The position numbers and the translations under genes were made by a program. Positions 51,381 to 63,384 of a DNA stretch of 64,000 nt are shown here, piece by piece. The DNA lies in assembly GCA_002794775.1 (NCBI GenBank), contig NBAY01000020.1, positions 310,001 to 374,000 of the forward strand, written 5' to 3'. How positions within the stretch are numbered: the first letter of the stretch is position 1; each line of letters opens with the position of its first letter. This stretch comes from Porodaedalea pini. Its lineage: Eukaryota; Basidiomycota; Agaricomycetes; Hymenochaetales; Hymenochaetaceae. Below the pieces are notes generated by a model. The model did no database searches and was not told the DNA's origin. It saw nothing but the letters and a program-made list of their open reading frames with translations.

Positions 51381-53621
51381 ATGGACAACAGAATGTTGGC
51401 CAAAGCAAAAGCGTCTCTCCACAAGACAAAGTCTACTCGTTCCCTTGTTAATCCCAAGGACCCCACCAAGTGTGAGGAGTGTAAACAGGATCTCCCCTAC
51501 CACAGTCGTCAGTGTGTCAGCGGGACAGCCAAGTTATGCGTCGTTTGTGGTCGCGACAAGACCTACAATCACAACGATTCCGTATGCGAACATGTAAAGG
51601 CGAACCGTGCCAATTGGTCTCCAGATATCGAGGCGGACGAACATGCCGCCAGACTTCGTAAACAAGGCGATCTCCCTCCCACCCCGGACATCGAGTCACA
51701 GAACACTCTTAAACGATCAAACTCCGAGGAGGAGCATAGATCTCTCCCGCCACCTGCTCGTATTGACAATGATGCCATGGACGATGATCTGTACATCCCC
51801 GACGAACTCCCCAGTCAAGTGCCGCAGGTCGACAATGACATGATCGATATCGATGAACGCGATGACCCGACCTCCGCCGAACGGGTTAATGCTTCCTTTG
51901 CAGAACTTACTAAACAAACCATACAGAATATTACCACGTTCATTACCCAACCCACGTGGACCTCCTCTACCCCGTGGTACGAGGATCCCGTTCGTGCCAG
52001 ATCTGCACTGGCCGACATTGGCTCCAACCTTGTGACCTGGATTAACAGATCCAACACTCTGGACGATGAAACCTCCCTCCAGAACTTGGCTAACGAGAGC
52101 CTGGAAGCTTTTCATTCTTCTTATCGTATCTGCTCACCCTCCTTCAAGCACGTCTTCGAAAACATTTATGTTAACAGCCAGACAATTCATGACCAAGAGA
52201 TGACCGACACTATGCACGCCATGTCCCGCTCTATTCAGCACCTTTCAGCAGTTGTATCTTCTATCTCAGAAAAAACTAACAACATTGAAAAACAGCTTTC
52301 GCATGCCCCAGCCCCTATTGTCTCGTCTTCCGATCCAGCCATTTCTAACAACAAAAATGCCAAAAATACTAAACTTCTCCCGGACCCCATCAGTGTTCGC
52401 TTCGTTCACAACCCCAGGTTCCCGCCCCCACCTCCAATCGTAAAACAGCGTGTCCAGACTCCTAAGAACGGACAAACTGAATATGTGGCAGCCATCGCCA
52501 AGACCCGTATTCTGGGTTTGGGCTATCGGATGACTTCAGAAGGCACCATAATCGCACCGGACAGCTATGCCCATTCCACACATAACGCGCCCCAGGGGTC
52601 GCAAACTAAAGTATACTACCCGCCCGTAGAAGTGGTTGGAATGGACAAGAATGGGTTTACAACTGTCACCTATGCCAAGGTGGCTCAAAAGAAACCCAAG
52701 GCCACTCCTACCAAAGTGGTTCGCATTACCAAACAGAACCCTGACGGGGAAATTTCCACTGTTCCCATAAACCGGTCTAACGGATCGGTTAATACTCGTG
52801 TTCGAAATGTTCGCCATATTTTCTTTTCACTCCCGGGCAACCTTGCTGTCCGCCCATCTACCCTATCTGTTAAAAACAACGTTCGCGCAGGCCTTAAGGG
52901 CAACCCGCTTTTTAAACATCTCATCGTGCTGAACGTGGAATACACCACAAACAGCAATCTCTTGATTGCTTTCACTAACATTCGATCTGACTTCGACACT
53001 CAACATAGTACACTCGTTGCCCAACTCAACTGGATCATCAACATCAGTGGTGCCAAGGCTTTTACGCCCTCCCCGCAATTCAAAATGGTTATCCCGGGGG
53101 TCCCTGTCTATGACAAGGACACCAAGCTTATCTATTCGGAGAAGGACCTCAGCGAGGAGATATCCTCACTACCGCAGTTCGAGGGACATGAGTTCATGTT
53201 CCCCCCGCGCTTCATGTCTTCAATCAAGCGCCTAAACCAACGCGACTATTGTAACGTATCGGTCATCCTCAAAGACGACGCACGCCTATGCTTCGACCAC
53301 TTCTTCCTCCACAACAATCGCTCCGTCCCTGTTTTTGGAGTTATTTGACGCCTTGAAGAAATGAAAGCGCGCCCTGTCATTAACCAGTGTGACAACTGCC
53401 ATCGCCTGGGCCACCATGCTGCTAAATGCCGATCAGTCGCTCGTTGCGCAATTTGCTCCGAACCCCATCGTACTGCCGTCCATGTCGCCAAATGCGCTCC
53501 ATGCACTGCATCAAACAACCTTCATTGCGAGCATTTCGCTCTGTGCATTAACTGCCAGGGCAACCACAGCGCCAGATCCTCGGAGTGTCCAGCTTGCCGA
53601 AACTATTGTTCTCTGTTTTAA
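51381..53621 (+). pseudogene. LINE ORF1, gag-like RNA-binding protein, one in-frame TGA
   Basis: The ATG at 51381 opens a frame to TGA at 53346-53348. The same frame then continues at once to TAA at 53619-53621, so the full product would be 746 residues with one internal stop. An N-terminal Cys-rich part (CEECKQDL, CVVCGRDK) is followed by a long middle region with a predicted RNA-binding/trimer role by analogy. Beyond the TGA are three zinc knuckles: CDNCHRLGHHAAKC, CAICSEPHRTAVHVAKC and CINCQGNHSARSSEC. The TGA precedes CGC; a CGA-to-TGA change at a CpG would explain it, since Arg-Arg-Leu-Glu-Glu-Met is a sensible sequence. Whether readthrough occurs is unknown. Confidence 0.85.
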
Positions 53622-53626
53622 GCTTT

Positions 53627-56600
53627 ATGACAGACACAATTTCTGTTTTTTCCCTTAATATTCGGAATTCAGAACCTACGTTTGATTTTCTTCTATGCTC
53701 CTTTTCTTCCACTCACATTTCTCCTGATATTATTTGCTTTCAAGAGATCCCAATAGTTTACTCTATCGTCCCCTTGAAATCTTCTTCGTCTGGTTTGCGA
53801 GTTTTTAACATTTGCAATTTTGCTCCTTATACTGTGTTCCGCCCCCCTTCTACCGACAAACCCAGGTGCTGCACTCTTGTACACCCTCGTATTATTCACC
53901 GCGTTTCACTTTACGTTCCTCCCTTTTCATCCCCAAACATTACGGTTATTTCAATTTCCCGGGGCGACTTACCCCCCCTATTGCTCTGGAACGTCTACAG
54001 CTCTCCCTCTTTACATGAGTTCGAGGACCATTTTCCTTCTCTCAACATCCCATCCAATATCTTTACTGGGGATTTTAATCGTCACTCCGACCTCTGGTCG
54101 TTCCCAGCTCAATCCTCCCACTTTTCCCGATCTTCAGCTCTCGTTGACTGGATCAACGGGAATGATTTAATTGTTTGCAACCCCCACGACCAACACACTT
54201 ATTTTAATCACTCTTCCAGCCACAAGTCTATTATCGATCTTGTCATCGCTTCTGATGATTTCGCTCCGTTTCTTTTAGAACACATTTCTGTTTCAGACCC
54301 TTCTTTGGATATTTCTTCAGACCATCGTCCCCTTCGTTTTTCTTTCGACGTTAACATCTTGTCTGCAATCCCGCAGCATCCCCTTCATTCTATTCGCTCT
54401 CGTGACTTACCCGCTTTTATAGGGGAGTTCTGCGACTCTAGCTCATTCCCCTTTTCATTAACAGGGATTGATTCTCCTAAGGTACTGGACGACCTCCTTG
54501 CTTCGCTTAATTCATCCATTTCAGACTTTGCTACCTTTTTCCTTCAGAAACGAAAAGCCCGCTCGTACTTTGGCCCCAATAACTGGTGGTCTGAAGCGTG
54601 TTCGAAACTCTATCGCGAACACTGTCGTAATCCCAACCCAGACTCTAAGCAACGTCTCGACACCGAAATCGCCCAGGCCAAGAACGCTTTCTTTGGCTCT
54701 CGTCTACAACAATCTGACGCGCACTCCACGTGGCGTAACCAGCATTTGGGCATGGCTCGCCGCCGCACCCCCATTGGCGCACTTCGCATGTCGAATGGGT
54801 TATTCACCACGACTGAATCCGATAAATCATCCCTCTTTCGTGAGACGTTCTTCCCATCTTTAACGTCTGCACCAGAGGCCATAACCCTTCCCGCCCTCCG
54901 TGACTTTCGTCCCATCAAAATGAGTGACATTCACGCTGCACTCCAAGGCATCGATTGCAAAACGAGCCCTGGCAATAGCCATATCTCGTACAAACATTTG
55001 GAGCTCCTAGTCAAGCATCAAGGGCAGTTTTTCGTGGACCTTTTCTCTCTATGTTTGAAGATTGGTCATTTCCCGCTTTCCTTTAAAACCTCTCTTGTTA
55101 TGTTCATTCCCAAGCCCAAGCGGACTGACTTTACAGTCCCTAGAGCATACAGACCTATTACCCTGGTGGACACTATAGGCAAACTTTTCGAACACATTCT
55201 TTTCAATCTTCTTCAACCCTTTTTCGAACTTAATAACCTCCTTCCAGATGCTCAACATGGGTGTCGAAAACACCAGTCTTCTCTTACCACCTGTTATGAC
55301 TTACTTTCCACCATTCTTAACCAACCTTTCATTAAGAGTGGCGGCGATGGCTTCAATGCCACACATCGCCGACACCAATACCTCATCACTTCTATCCTGA
55401 CCGTTGACATTCAAGGTTTTTTTGACAATATCTCTCATAACCTCCTTCTTTCCAAACTCATTCACTCCAATGTTCACCCTAATCTCATTCATGTTCTATC
55501 ATCTTGGCTCCAAAACTGTCCAATTTCTTTTCATTTTAACAATTTCTTTTCCCCTCCTTTTATCAAACCCAACCGCGGTGTCCCCCAAGGGTCTCTGCTG
55601 TCCCCTCTTATTTCTGTCTTCGTGGCAGCCGACATTATCACTGCTTACAACACTCGCTTTGGTTCTCATCGTCCTTTACTTGCATATATGGACGACCACC
55701 TTCTTTATGCCCGATCACTTAACATACACACCAATTTAGTACGCCTTCGCAACCAATTTCTATTCCTTTCACTTCAATTCCAATCTATCGGCTTATCCAT
55801 TGACCCTGACGCCATCGAACTTCTCCATATTATCCCTTACCACCCTGTTGCCGATTTTACCTTCCGCTCTTTCCTAACAGACTCCCCTTCGTCGTCTAAC
55901 GCGGCTCTGTCTTTACCCAACAATCGCGTCATTCGCCCATCACGCCACCTTACTTGGTTGGGGGTCATTTTTTTGTACGACCTCTCACCTAAACTTCATT
56001 TCGAATCCCGGGCAAACAAAGCCCATTCTACTCTTCATCAGCACCACTTCCTCTTCAATCGGTCTAACAGCGCGTACTTTCAATATGCTCGCCTCCTTTA
56101 TTTTGGTTTAATTCACTCTGTCGCCATTTACGGAGCCGTTCTGTTTCCGGAATCTCCATTTATCTCTTCTATCCTCCAAAAAACACAAGATCGCTTTTTT
56201 CATTCTATCTTTCATGCAAACATTCATCCGTCTGTGGCTGAATCCTTTCTATCTTGCCCACCTCTCCCCCTTTTTATCCGGTCACTTTCTCAGCGATTTC
56301 TCTTGTCTTATTTTGCCCATTCGAAAAATGTCCCGGCCCCACAACAATACTTAACGTCTTCACTTCTTCTGGACATTCAGATCCCCAAACTTATCTCTTT
56401 CCCGTCTTTTACTCCAATTCATTCGCGTCTTATTATGACTCCAATTCCTTCACTAGCGCAACAGCCCCGTGCTATTCACGCTTTCAATTCTTTCTTCCTA
56501 CATCCTCCTCCTTACCAATACTTCATATTTACAGATGGCTCCATCATCCCTGACGCTGACGGTTACCACAACGGCAGACATGGATTCATTATCATGCACA

Positions 56601-57316
56601 ATCAGCAGGAACTCGCTGTCTTTTCTTCAGCAGCGCACTCTCGATCAAACATTTTGTTTGAAGAGCAGGAAGCGCTCATCGCAGCTATGCGTCGTATCTC
56701 ATCTCTCCTTTCAAAATGCTTCACGCCCGTCCACATTCATATCGTCTCCGACTCGCTTAATTGCGTCCAGCTCATCTTTTTGGATGATGCTCGCCATGCA
56801 GACTTTATCAACACTTTCCGTCGTCTATGCAGGATTTTCTTAGCCCTCCACCACGAGGCCTCCCATATCACGATCCAGTGGCTCCCATCTCACCGCGGAG
56901 TACTGGGCAATTCTAAAGCCGACAAGCTGGCAAAAGACGCTGCATCCAACCCTCACCGTGAGACCATACCGGACTCGCTTCCCAATTTGAAGGCGCAAGT
57001 ACAACTCGACCTCCTTTGAGTTTGGAAAGCCAACATCGTAAATTTGTGCGGACATCGCTCCATCCTTGAGCCGTCCTCGTTTATCCTTCATCCAACCCGA
57101 TCTTTACACCCATTCCTGAAGCTTTCTCCAAGGAAGATGATACACCGCTCAGTTCTTTCATGTGCCGCCAGCCTCATGCTGAACGCGCTCGATTTACATG
57201 ACCGAAACCTCACCCCACATTGCCCGGACCCGTTGTGCACCAAACATGATGTCCGTCATTCTCTTAATTGTTGCCCTTATTTCGCACTAGTTCGCAATGG
57301 CCTTTTTCGTCAATGA
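53627..57316 (+). pseudogene. LINE ORF2, endonuclease-reverse transcriptase-RNase H polyprotein, one in-frame TGA
   Basis: The likely start is ATG 53627, five bases after the ORF1 stop. An APE-type endonuclease comes first (FSLNIRNSEP, CFQEIP, TGDFNRHSDLW, SSDHRPLRF). The reverse transcriptase follows: AYRPITLVDTIGKLFE, ILTVDIQGFFDNISHNLLL, GVPQGSLLSPL and the catalytic LLAYMDDHLLYA (about residue 688). RNase H I has FTDGS, the acidic EEQEALIAA, SDSLNCVQL and GVLGNSKADKLAKDAA. TGA at 57017-57019 follows LDLL; the frame then runs on to 57316 with a CxxxxC-H-C finger (CPDPLCTKHDVRHSLNCC) typical of the C-terminus of this group. CTT TGA GTT could derive from CGA by CpG decay. All polymerase motifs are intact upstream of the stop. 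Confidence 0.88.
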
Positions 57317-57597
57317 TCTCTACCTTTGTCTTTCTCTGAATGGTTTCGTCCAAATTACTTTCTTCTTCTCTTAAAATTTGCGTATTTTTCATTCCGTCGC
57401 CCGCCGGACAGCATGCCTCTTTTATCCGATTTACCTCCATCCTATTACCTTTAGTCTCAAACCCCAAGCCTTGTTACGCTCATCATCTATTGTTACGAGT
57501 ACACCCCATTTACGCTCTACGTCTTGATGTTTGGTTCTTCTTGGTTCTTTTCCGTTGCGGTTGGTAGTCTGTTAGGAGTAGATAGCAGAGATTATAA

Positions 57598-57609
57598 AGT
57601 TGAGTGCAC
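57598..57609 (+). repeat. Target-site duplication of the LINE, right copy
   Basis: AGTTGAGTGCAC directly follows the element's final ATTATAA and is followed by GTGACAG, unlike the left copy, which is followed by the element's CTTCTTTC. Confidence 0.85.
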
Positions 57610-57952
57610 GTGACAGAAGGTAGCGAGCGCCAATCACGCCGATCACCAATCTGCTGATCTACATCTCAGAGTTTATTTCTTCGGTTGCTAGCCCGGGCCT
57701 CAGGCTCTGCCAACTTCCCAGGTTCATCTGTAACCACCATCATCCTTTCGCATAGACCCCCTCTTTAGCTGCAGCCAGGAGCTGTAGGGATCCTTCCTCT
57801 TTGTATAACCTCTCTTTCATTTGTCGCTCTTTTCTTCAACTCAAGCTGTGTTGGCTCAATGGCGTGTTCAGACGTAGGCAAGACGCACTTGAAGGTTTTC
57901 GGTCCGTTACGCTAGCGATGCTCTGTGATCTGCTTTACTAATGCTACACACG
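57610..57952. other. Intergenic, upstream of the MARVEL-like gene
   Basis: Promoter region; an unannotated first exon of the next gene could lie here (an ATG at about 57859 opens MACSDVGKTHLK), but I could not find splice sites that keep the phase. Confidence 0.35.
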
Positions 57953-58826
57953 ATGCCTGAAGCTGCCCTTTATGCCGTGAACATAGTCGTTTTGGCGCTC
58001 GCGGCGCGTGTCAACCAATTCCTACACTTCTTCTGTGAGCACTATTTGTTTTATAACCTACTCTTGAACATATATTTACGGGACAAAATGATACTCAAGT
58101 CATGGCCGATCTCTTTCCTCTCGGACTGTCTATCACTACATTGATTCTTTTGTCTGCTGTGTCAGTCTTCTACTTACCCTTGTATGACGAACCGAAAGAG
58201 CGGGTCCTGATTTATCGTGACATCCAGATTCCTGCTTGATCTAAGCATGCGCAACCCCTTCACGTCTCGTCCACCTTTTGAGATCGGGCTGCTAACTATA
58301 CTGACCGTCTTATGGCTCGGTGTGTTTATTTATTTGCATTATGGCTTCCTGCGATTTATGCGCATCGGTGTGTTGTAGCATCCAACGCATTCTCGACATC
58401 GCGCTGGCGGTTCGTTCCTCTAGCGTGCAGCAGCATCCCCGAAGAATTCTCAGCAGAGAGAGCGTGGTGCCGTGATCTGCAAGCACTCAAGGCGTTCATC
58501 TGGATCGAATGGGTTATCTGTATGTTCTCCTTCCAGTATTCAAAATATCATGCTGATTATACTATCTTGCATGATCTTCTTTTCCTACACTTCAACGCAC
58601 AGTGTTGTTGACGACAATATTCACGGCACGCTACGCTGTTGTCCAGCACACACGAGGGAACAAACACGTTTGGCAGACCGCGCTGTCACGTTACGCGCCG
58701 CGTGCCGATGGCGGGATGCACCGCCGTACGTCGAGCTTCTTCACGGGATTTGGAGGCAAGAATTTGCATGTTAGTGGGACTGGCGGAGCTCAAGGTGGAT
58801 TTATGAATATGGATCGTGGATATTGA
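57953..58826 (+). CDS. MARVEL-like four-transmembrane protein
   Basis: Five exons: 57953-58034, 58100-58181, 58228-58319, 58379-58519, 58603-58826, giving 206 aa; phases agree throughout. Helices: ALYAVNIVVLALAARVNQF, DLFPLGLSITTLILLSAVSVF, FEIGLLTILTVLWLASNAF, and FIWIEWVI-LLLTTIFTARYAV spanning a splice site. The short conserved CRDLQALKAFIWIEW segment just before helix 4 is characteristic of fungal MARVEL-domain proteins of the plasma membrane. The C-terminal tail is Gly/Ser/Arg-rich and cytosolic. The first exon may start at 57941 or further upstream. Function in the family is membrane apposition or vesicle-linked and otherwise undefined. Confidence 0.75.
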
Positions 58827-59962
58827 TTGTCCAGCATCTGTAGATCACTCGTCCGGCGCCGAAGAGACCACTAGAAGGTAGCGACTATCACCCGTTGCAT
58901 CATCAGTGGTCTAGGTCTCTAGGGTTGTCGGGATAATTTATTTTTAACTGAAAGCACGGTGGGGCATTGCTTTTTGTTTTGTTACCGACTGCTATGTATT
59001 GTTGCTATATTCGAGATCCCGGTATTCATTCGTGACGATTTATTTTGATTTCCGCTGACAGTCTTGATTGATAGCTCAAAGTTTGTCTGCAACAACACCA
59101 CACGCTTTACGAAGATATCAAAATACTCATAAAAGGAGAAATTTACGATGAGAGGCTCAGTCAGTCATGTCGAAGTCGGTGACTTTGTAGCCTGTGCCCT
59201 ATTTCGGACATGCTGCTTGAGTTTGAGACTCACAATCACGCGGAAGAATACGTTATCAATCGCTGCCCTCGTCCCCCGGACCTTTCGATCGTATATTGTC
59301 GAAACTGCGAGGAGACGCGGAAAGTACAATGCGCGATGGAAGTACAGGCAAATGCGGCAGAAACAGAAAGAGACAGAAAATGAACAACACGATACAGAGA
59401 CGAGAGGTGGAGGTATTCTCCTCCACCATACTTGTGGCGATGAAGAGGGGGGGGGGGGGTAGAGAAATAAAGAAGACAAGATGAAACGGAATAGATATAC
59501 AACCCAACCGAGCAACTATTCAGAGTCACAGACAGAGACGACAAAGGCCTGCGCTATGGCCACGGCGAAGCGAGGATGAGAAGGAAGGAAAAGAGAAAGA
59601 AATAAGAAAGAGGACGACAGGTATCAGAGCTGAAGGATCGCGTCCTCTTTCTCTTGTCCTCCATTCACCCCTCTCCTCGCAAAACCATCATGCACATCAC
59701 TTACTATCACGATGAAGCGGTGAGCTCGACGAACGTCATCTTGCGACAGCGTGTGATCGACGCGAAACGGCTCGTTCAGAAGAAGAAATCCGGCCACGCA
59801 ACGCACGTCAAACGCGTCGGACTTGGTGAACCGTATGAAAAAAGTCGATAGCGGAGGTCAGTGATATTCTTTCTTCCACATAAGGATCATACTTACACGT
59901 CGAATTACAGGTGTTTTCCCCAGACCTCGGCGTCACCGACGGTACTGATCCCCCTTCAGGCA
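58827..59962. other. Convergent intergenic region with a G13 tract
   Basis: No supported gene. Purine-rich on plus, pyrimidine-rich on minus, with a run of 13 G at 59447-59459. It should hold the 3' UTRs of the two flanking genes. Confidence 0.45.
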
Positions 59963-62479
59963 CTACATCTTCTCCTCCGTAGGTACCCACGGGGGAAATA
60001 AATCCGGAAGTACCTCATCAAGGTATCTCATAGGCTGGCGAACCAGAGCCGTTCCGTAAAACCGAGGATGATATTGCGGGAAAACCTCGTCGAGGTACCT
60101 CATATGCTGGCGAGTCAGACCCCTTCTCCTGGGAGGCTGAGACGGCGGCTGCACGACTTCAGGTACCTCAGGCTGAGGCTGCGACTGCGTGACTTCGGGC
60201 ACCTCCAGCTGAGGCTGGGGCTGCGCGACTTCGGGCAACTCCGACTTGGGCTGAGGCTGAGGCTGAGGCTGTGCGACTTCAAGCACCTCCGACTTAGGGT
60301 TTGGGGTAGGAGCCGGTGGTTTGGGCCGTGCGCAGAGTTCAGCCCAGGAAGGTACGCGCACGTGATCAAACCGCGCAAAAAAATTGCCTTGCTCGGTATC
60401 TGGGAGCCTTTCGCAAGGCACACCGTTCGTCGAAAAGTCTACGAACTTGCCGGTCACCCGATCGAAGAGCATGGCAGACTGACGTTTGAGAGGTCTGGGA
60501 GGAGGGCGATCAACGGGAGGAGGGTTGGTAGGTTCGGCTGCTGCAGGGGTTGCTGTTGCGACGTCTGGCTCAGCTGGAGGTGACTTCGAAGATCCAACTG
60601 TTGCAGGATCTGCGAGCGTGACTCCATCGGCAGCTTTCACCTTTTTCGTTGGAGAGGAATCGTCGAGAACCTCAGACTCCGGTTCATCATCACGTGCACG
60701 CTTCTTGCCTTTTGATGAAGAAGGCGAAGACGAAGACGCGGGCGCGGGCGAATGCGAATGCAAAGGCGAATCCTCGGGCAACGGCACGCGCTCAGTAATC
60801 CTTTTAGTCGATCGACGAAGGACACGCTCTGAACAGGGAGACGCATCGGAGGATGAAGAAGCGGAAGGAGATTGACTGGAGAGACGTGCTCGAGTGCGGC
60901 GAACGGAACCACTGTCATCCTGTTCAGAAATTGCCGACGGCGACCGGGCCCGCTTCTTCCCCTTTGACACGGCGCTGCGGCCGCGAACAGGAGTGGAGGG
61001 CAGACTTGCTGTATTAGAGGACAAAGAAAGCTCGGGAAGCTCAGACGAAGCGGCGACTGCGGATGAAGGGCTCGGTTGGGGAACGTCGGCGGAGGGATGA
61101 CTTGCTTGCGTGGACGAGGACGTGGAAGACTCAGAACCATGAGACGAAGCGGCCGTAGCGAATGAAGGTCCAGGCTGGGGAGATGCGGGAACAGTGGCCT
61201 TGGGACGAGAGAACAACTCGTGACTCTTCTCGAGGAACGTCTTGGGCGGTATGAAAGTCATATCCTTCTCCGTGAACAGCTTGATCGCCTTATCATCATC
61301 GATGCCAGCCATACGCTTCAATCCCCAGAACCCGTCTCGTTGGATGCGGTGAAGAACATATTCCTCGCTCATCAACGGGCGTTCGAAAGCAGCGATGCGG
61401 TACATGTTGATCGCGTAACGTCTACTGAAGCGCGAAGATTCGTTCAAGGAGATGTAGCGGTAAACCTCCTCCTTCGTGGGACGGCGATGGTCGCCCAAAA
61501 TAGTCCATTGGCCACGTGGAGGAAGAATGTCTCCATTGAACGTTGGGGTACCGGATGAGCGCCTTAGACGCCTATACGTGCCATGACCCATCATCGAGCA
61601 GAGCAAGATATTATCCAAGTCATCAGGGCCAATTACGCCACAGGTATACAGACGGTCGACGTCTTCAACAGTAAGTGGGTAATGCGGAAGGTCGTAAACA
61701 CCGTTGTTGACGAGGAAGCGCATGTAGAAAAATTCAAGAGCCTTTTCATGAACGCGGAACAACTCGACGGCAGGGTTGTCTTGCACGAAGAGTGTTGAGT
61801 TGCGATGCGCAGCCGCTAGATCCTGAGACGCCGGATTAGCCGCAAAGTCGTGAACCTTGACGCCTTCCGCCCTCGCCTTCGCCGCTGCCTCGGCATTGTT
61901 GGCCTTGTCTTTGTAAACGATGAAAGATCGCATCATCAACACGCCGTCGAGCATGTCATCCATGAGATCATGGTTCTTCGTGAAGGGTTCCTTCTTGACG
62001 ACAGGCTGCAAGGTCAGAAGACCGTAACGATTCTCGAGCTCGAGCTTGTCGTCGCCATTCTTGCTGGATGGTTTTGGTGTTGCCTTGAATGTAGAGGAAA
62101 TATCAACCTCTGGTCGTTGAAAGCCATCGACCTACACCGACTCTGTCAGCTTTACATCGGTGATTCACATGCTAGATGCACGCACCTTATCTTCGCACGA
62201 GGACGGAGTCGCTTCGACGGGAATCGAGTTAGCAGCGGGCCCATGTCCAGTACCTGTCCCCCCATTCCCGACATCGAGCTGAAGGCCCTTGGCCTCAGGA
62301 CGACAAACGGCGGACGCCGCTGACGTGACAGGATGGTCGTCGCTGTTGGTATGGCTGGGCCCCGAGGTGGCCGTGCTACTATCTGTAAGGGTACTGTCGG
62401 ACCCACTGGCGATGGATTTAGAACTACCCAAGCTCAAGAGCCGGGTAAGCGGTTTCCAGCCCATGTTGAATCTGTACAA
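59963..62479 (-). CDS. Unknown protein with a Pro/Gln tandem repeat and Ser-rich disorder
   Basis: Two exons, 62479-62186 and 62131-59963, up to 820 aa (815 from the ATG at 62464, which is farther from a C19 tract and may be the true start). I recognise no known domain. The first 98 aa are Ser/Thr-rich. Residues about 100-370 look folded, with conserved-looking segments (DDMLDGVLMMRSFIVY, FFYMRFLVNNGVYDLPHY, EEVYRYISLNE, YVLHRIQRDGFWGLKRMAG). About 370-560 is Ser/Pro-rich with basic KGKKRARS patches that could be nuclear signals. About 640-690 has tandem QPQPQPxPEVPEV units from repeats of roughly 40-50 bp. The C-terminus repeats RxxMRYLDEV twice. The folded N-terminal half would be worth a structure search. 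Confidence 0.65.
60130..60300. repeat. Coding tandem repeat, P/Q-rich
   Basis: Repeated GACTTCNGGCA(C/A)CTC and GGCTGAGGCTG units within the gene above, encoding alternating EVPEVAQ and PQPQPQP. Unit length varies, so the array looks prone to slippage. Confidence 0.8.
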
Positions 62480-63384
62480 TCAAAGGGGGGGGGGGGGGGG
62501 GGGAAACGATGAGCTGAGGAAGAAGGGCACGAGGGACACCACGTACGATATGTGCAAGCGAGTGGCTCGAGATGATTGGTTTCTATTGGGTGAATGGGCT
62601 GTAGCTTGCGTCGAAGGCAAGGCGAGCGATGAATTCAGGTGTGTGTGCGAATGGCCGAGCTGGAGAGCTTCAAGAACGGGCACAGTACGGTGGTGGTAGT
62701 AGGAGATCAAGTAGGGAGGAACTGCAAGTGACGAGGATGCGCGATTTTAAAGGACGCGGTAAGGTGGCTTGTAGATCATATCGCGTCCCAGTGGCTGGGC
62801 CTCGTGGCCTTCGCGGGCTGTCACAGTGCACGTGATCTCACGAGGGCGCGGCACTGAATTTTTCTCTTTTGTTTTGCGACGCCCATTATGCGGTTACCTA
62901 CTTGAGCAATTATTTGACGACCTGGGGGCTGAGAACACTGGATCATAACGACGAGTGCTCTGAAATCGGTGAGGCGCACAAGCTGTCGGAGGAGTTAAAA
63001 GCAGTGAAGGAGACAATATCAATTTACAATGTGGCCTACATACAAAGAATGCCTCAGGCCATGCTGTACAGGCCACATCTACACTGCATTGCGCTTCACA
63101 ATAGCTTCACTGTCCGGTACTGCACCATAATAGCCACAAATGAGCACAATAAATTGATATCTCAAGGCAAATGGAGACTCACCCTGACGTTTACGATTAT
63201 CATTTGGGGGCTACGAACCCAACCTTACAGCGTCAGATTGCTATTGAGAACTATAGTCGAGGAGCAGACGAAGGTCATTTCGTGCATTGACGATCCAACA
63301 ATAAGACCATATCAGATTGATACCATGGCCGAAGTAGCTCATGAAACAAGCGCAACATCTAGAACGTCCGGATAGCAATACGTT
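62480..63384. other. Intergenic with a G19 tract
   Basis: A run of 19 G at 62485-62503 lies six bases upstream of the ATG at 62479 (C19 in the transcript sense). A 168-aa open frame at 62869-63375 on plus shows no family signature. No supported gene. Confidence 0.45.

Larger units (their letters stand above)
51303..57597 (+). mobile_element. Full-length non-LTR retrotransposon (LINE, Tad1/I-like), 6,295 bp
   Basis: It is bounded by the 12-bp direct repeats 51291-51302 and 57598-57609. It has a 78 bp 5' leader, ORF1 (gag-like with zinc knuckles), ORF2 (endonuclease, reverse transcriptase, RNase H, terminal zinc finger), and a 3' UTR of about 280 bp ending GAGATTATAA without a poly(A) tail. 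The domain set fits the Tad1/I group of fungal LINEs. Codon use is T/C-rich and unlike the neighbouring genes. One TGA interrupts each ORF; otherwise both are open, so the insertion is young. Confidence 0.92.

Noticed and set aside
53346..57019. TGA reassigned as an amino-acid codon
   Set aside because: Many host genes in the window end in TGA (WD40 gene, NADH dehydrogenase, V-ATPase E, MARVEL-like gene), so TGA is a normal stop here.
62869..63375. 168-codon open frame on plus
   Set aside because: No domain, no intron structure, no conserved pattern; composition looks random.
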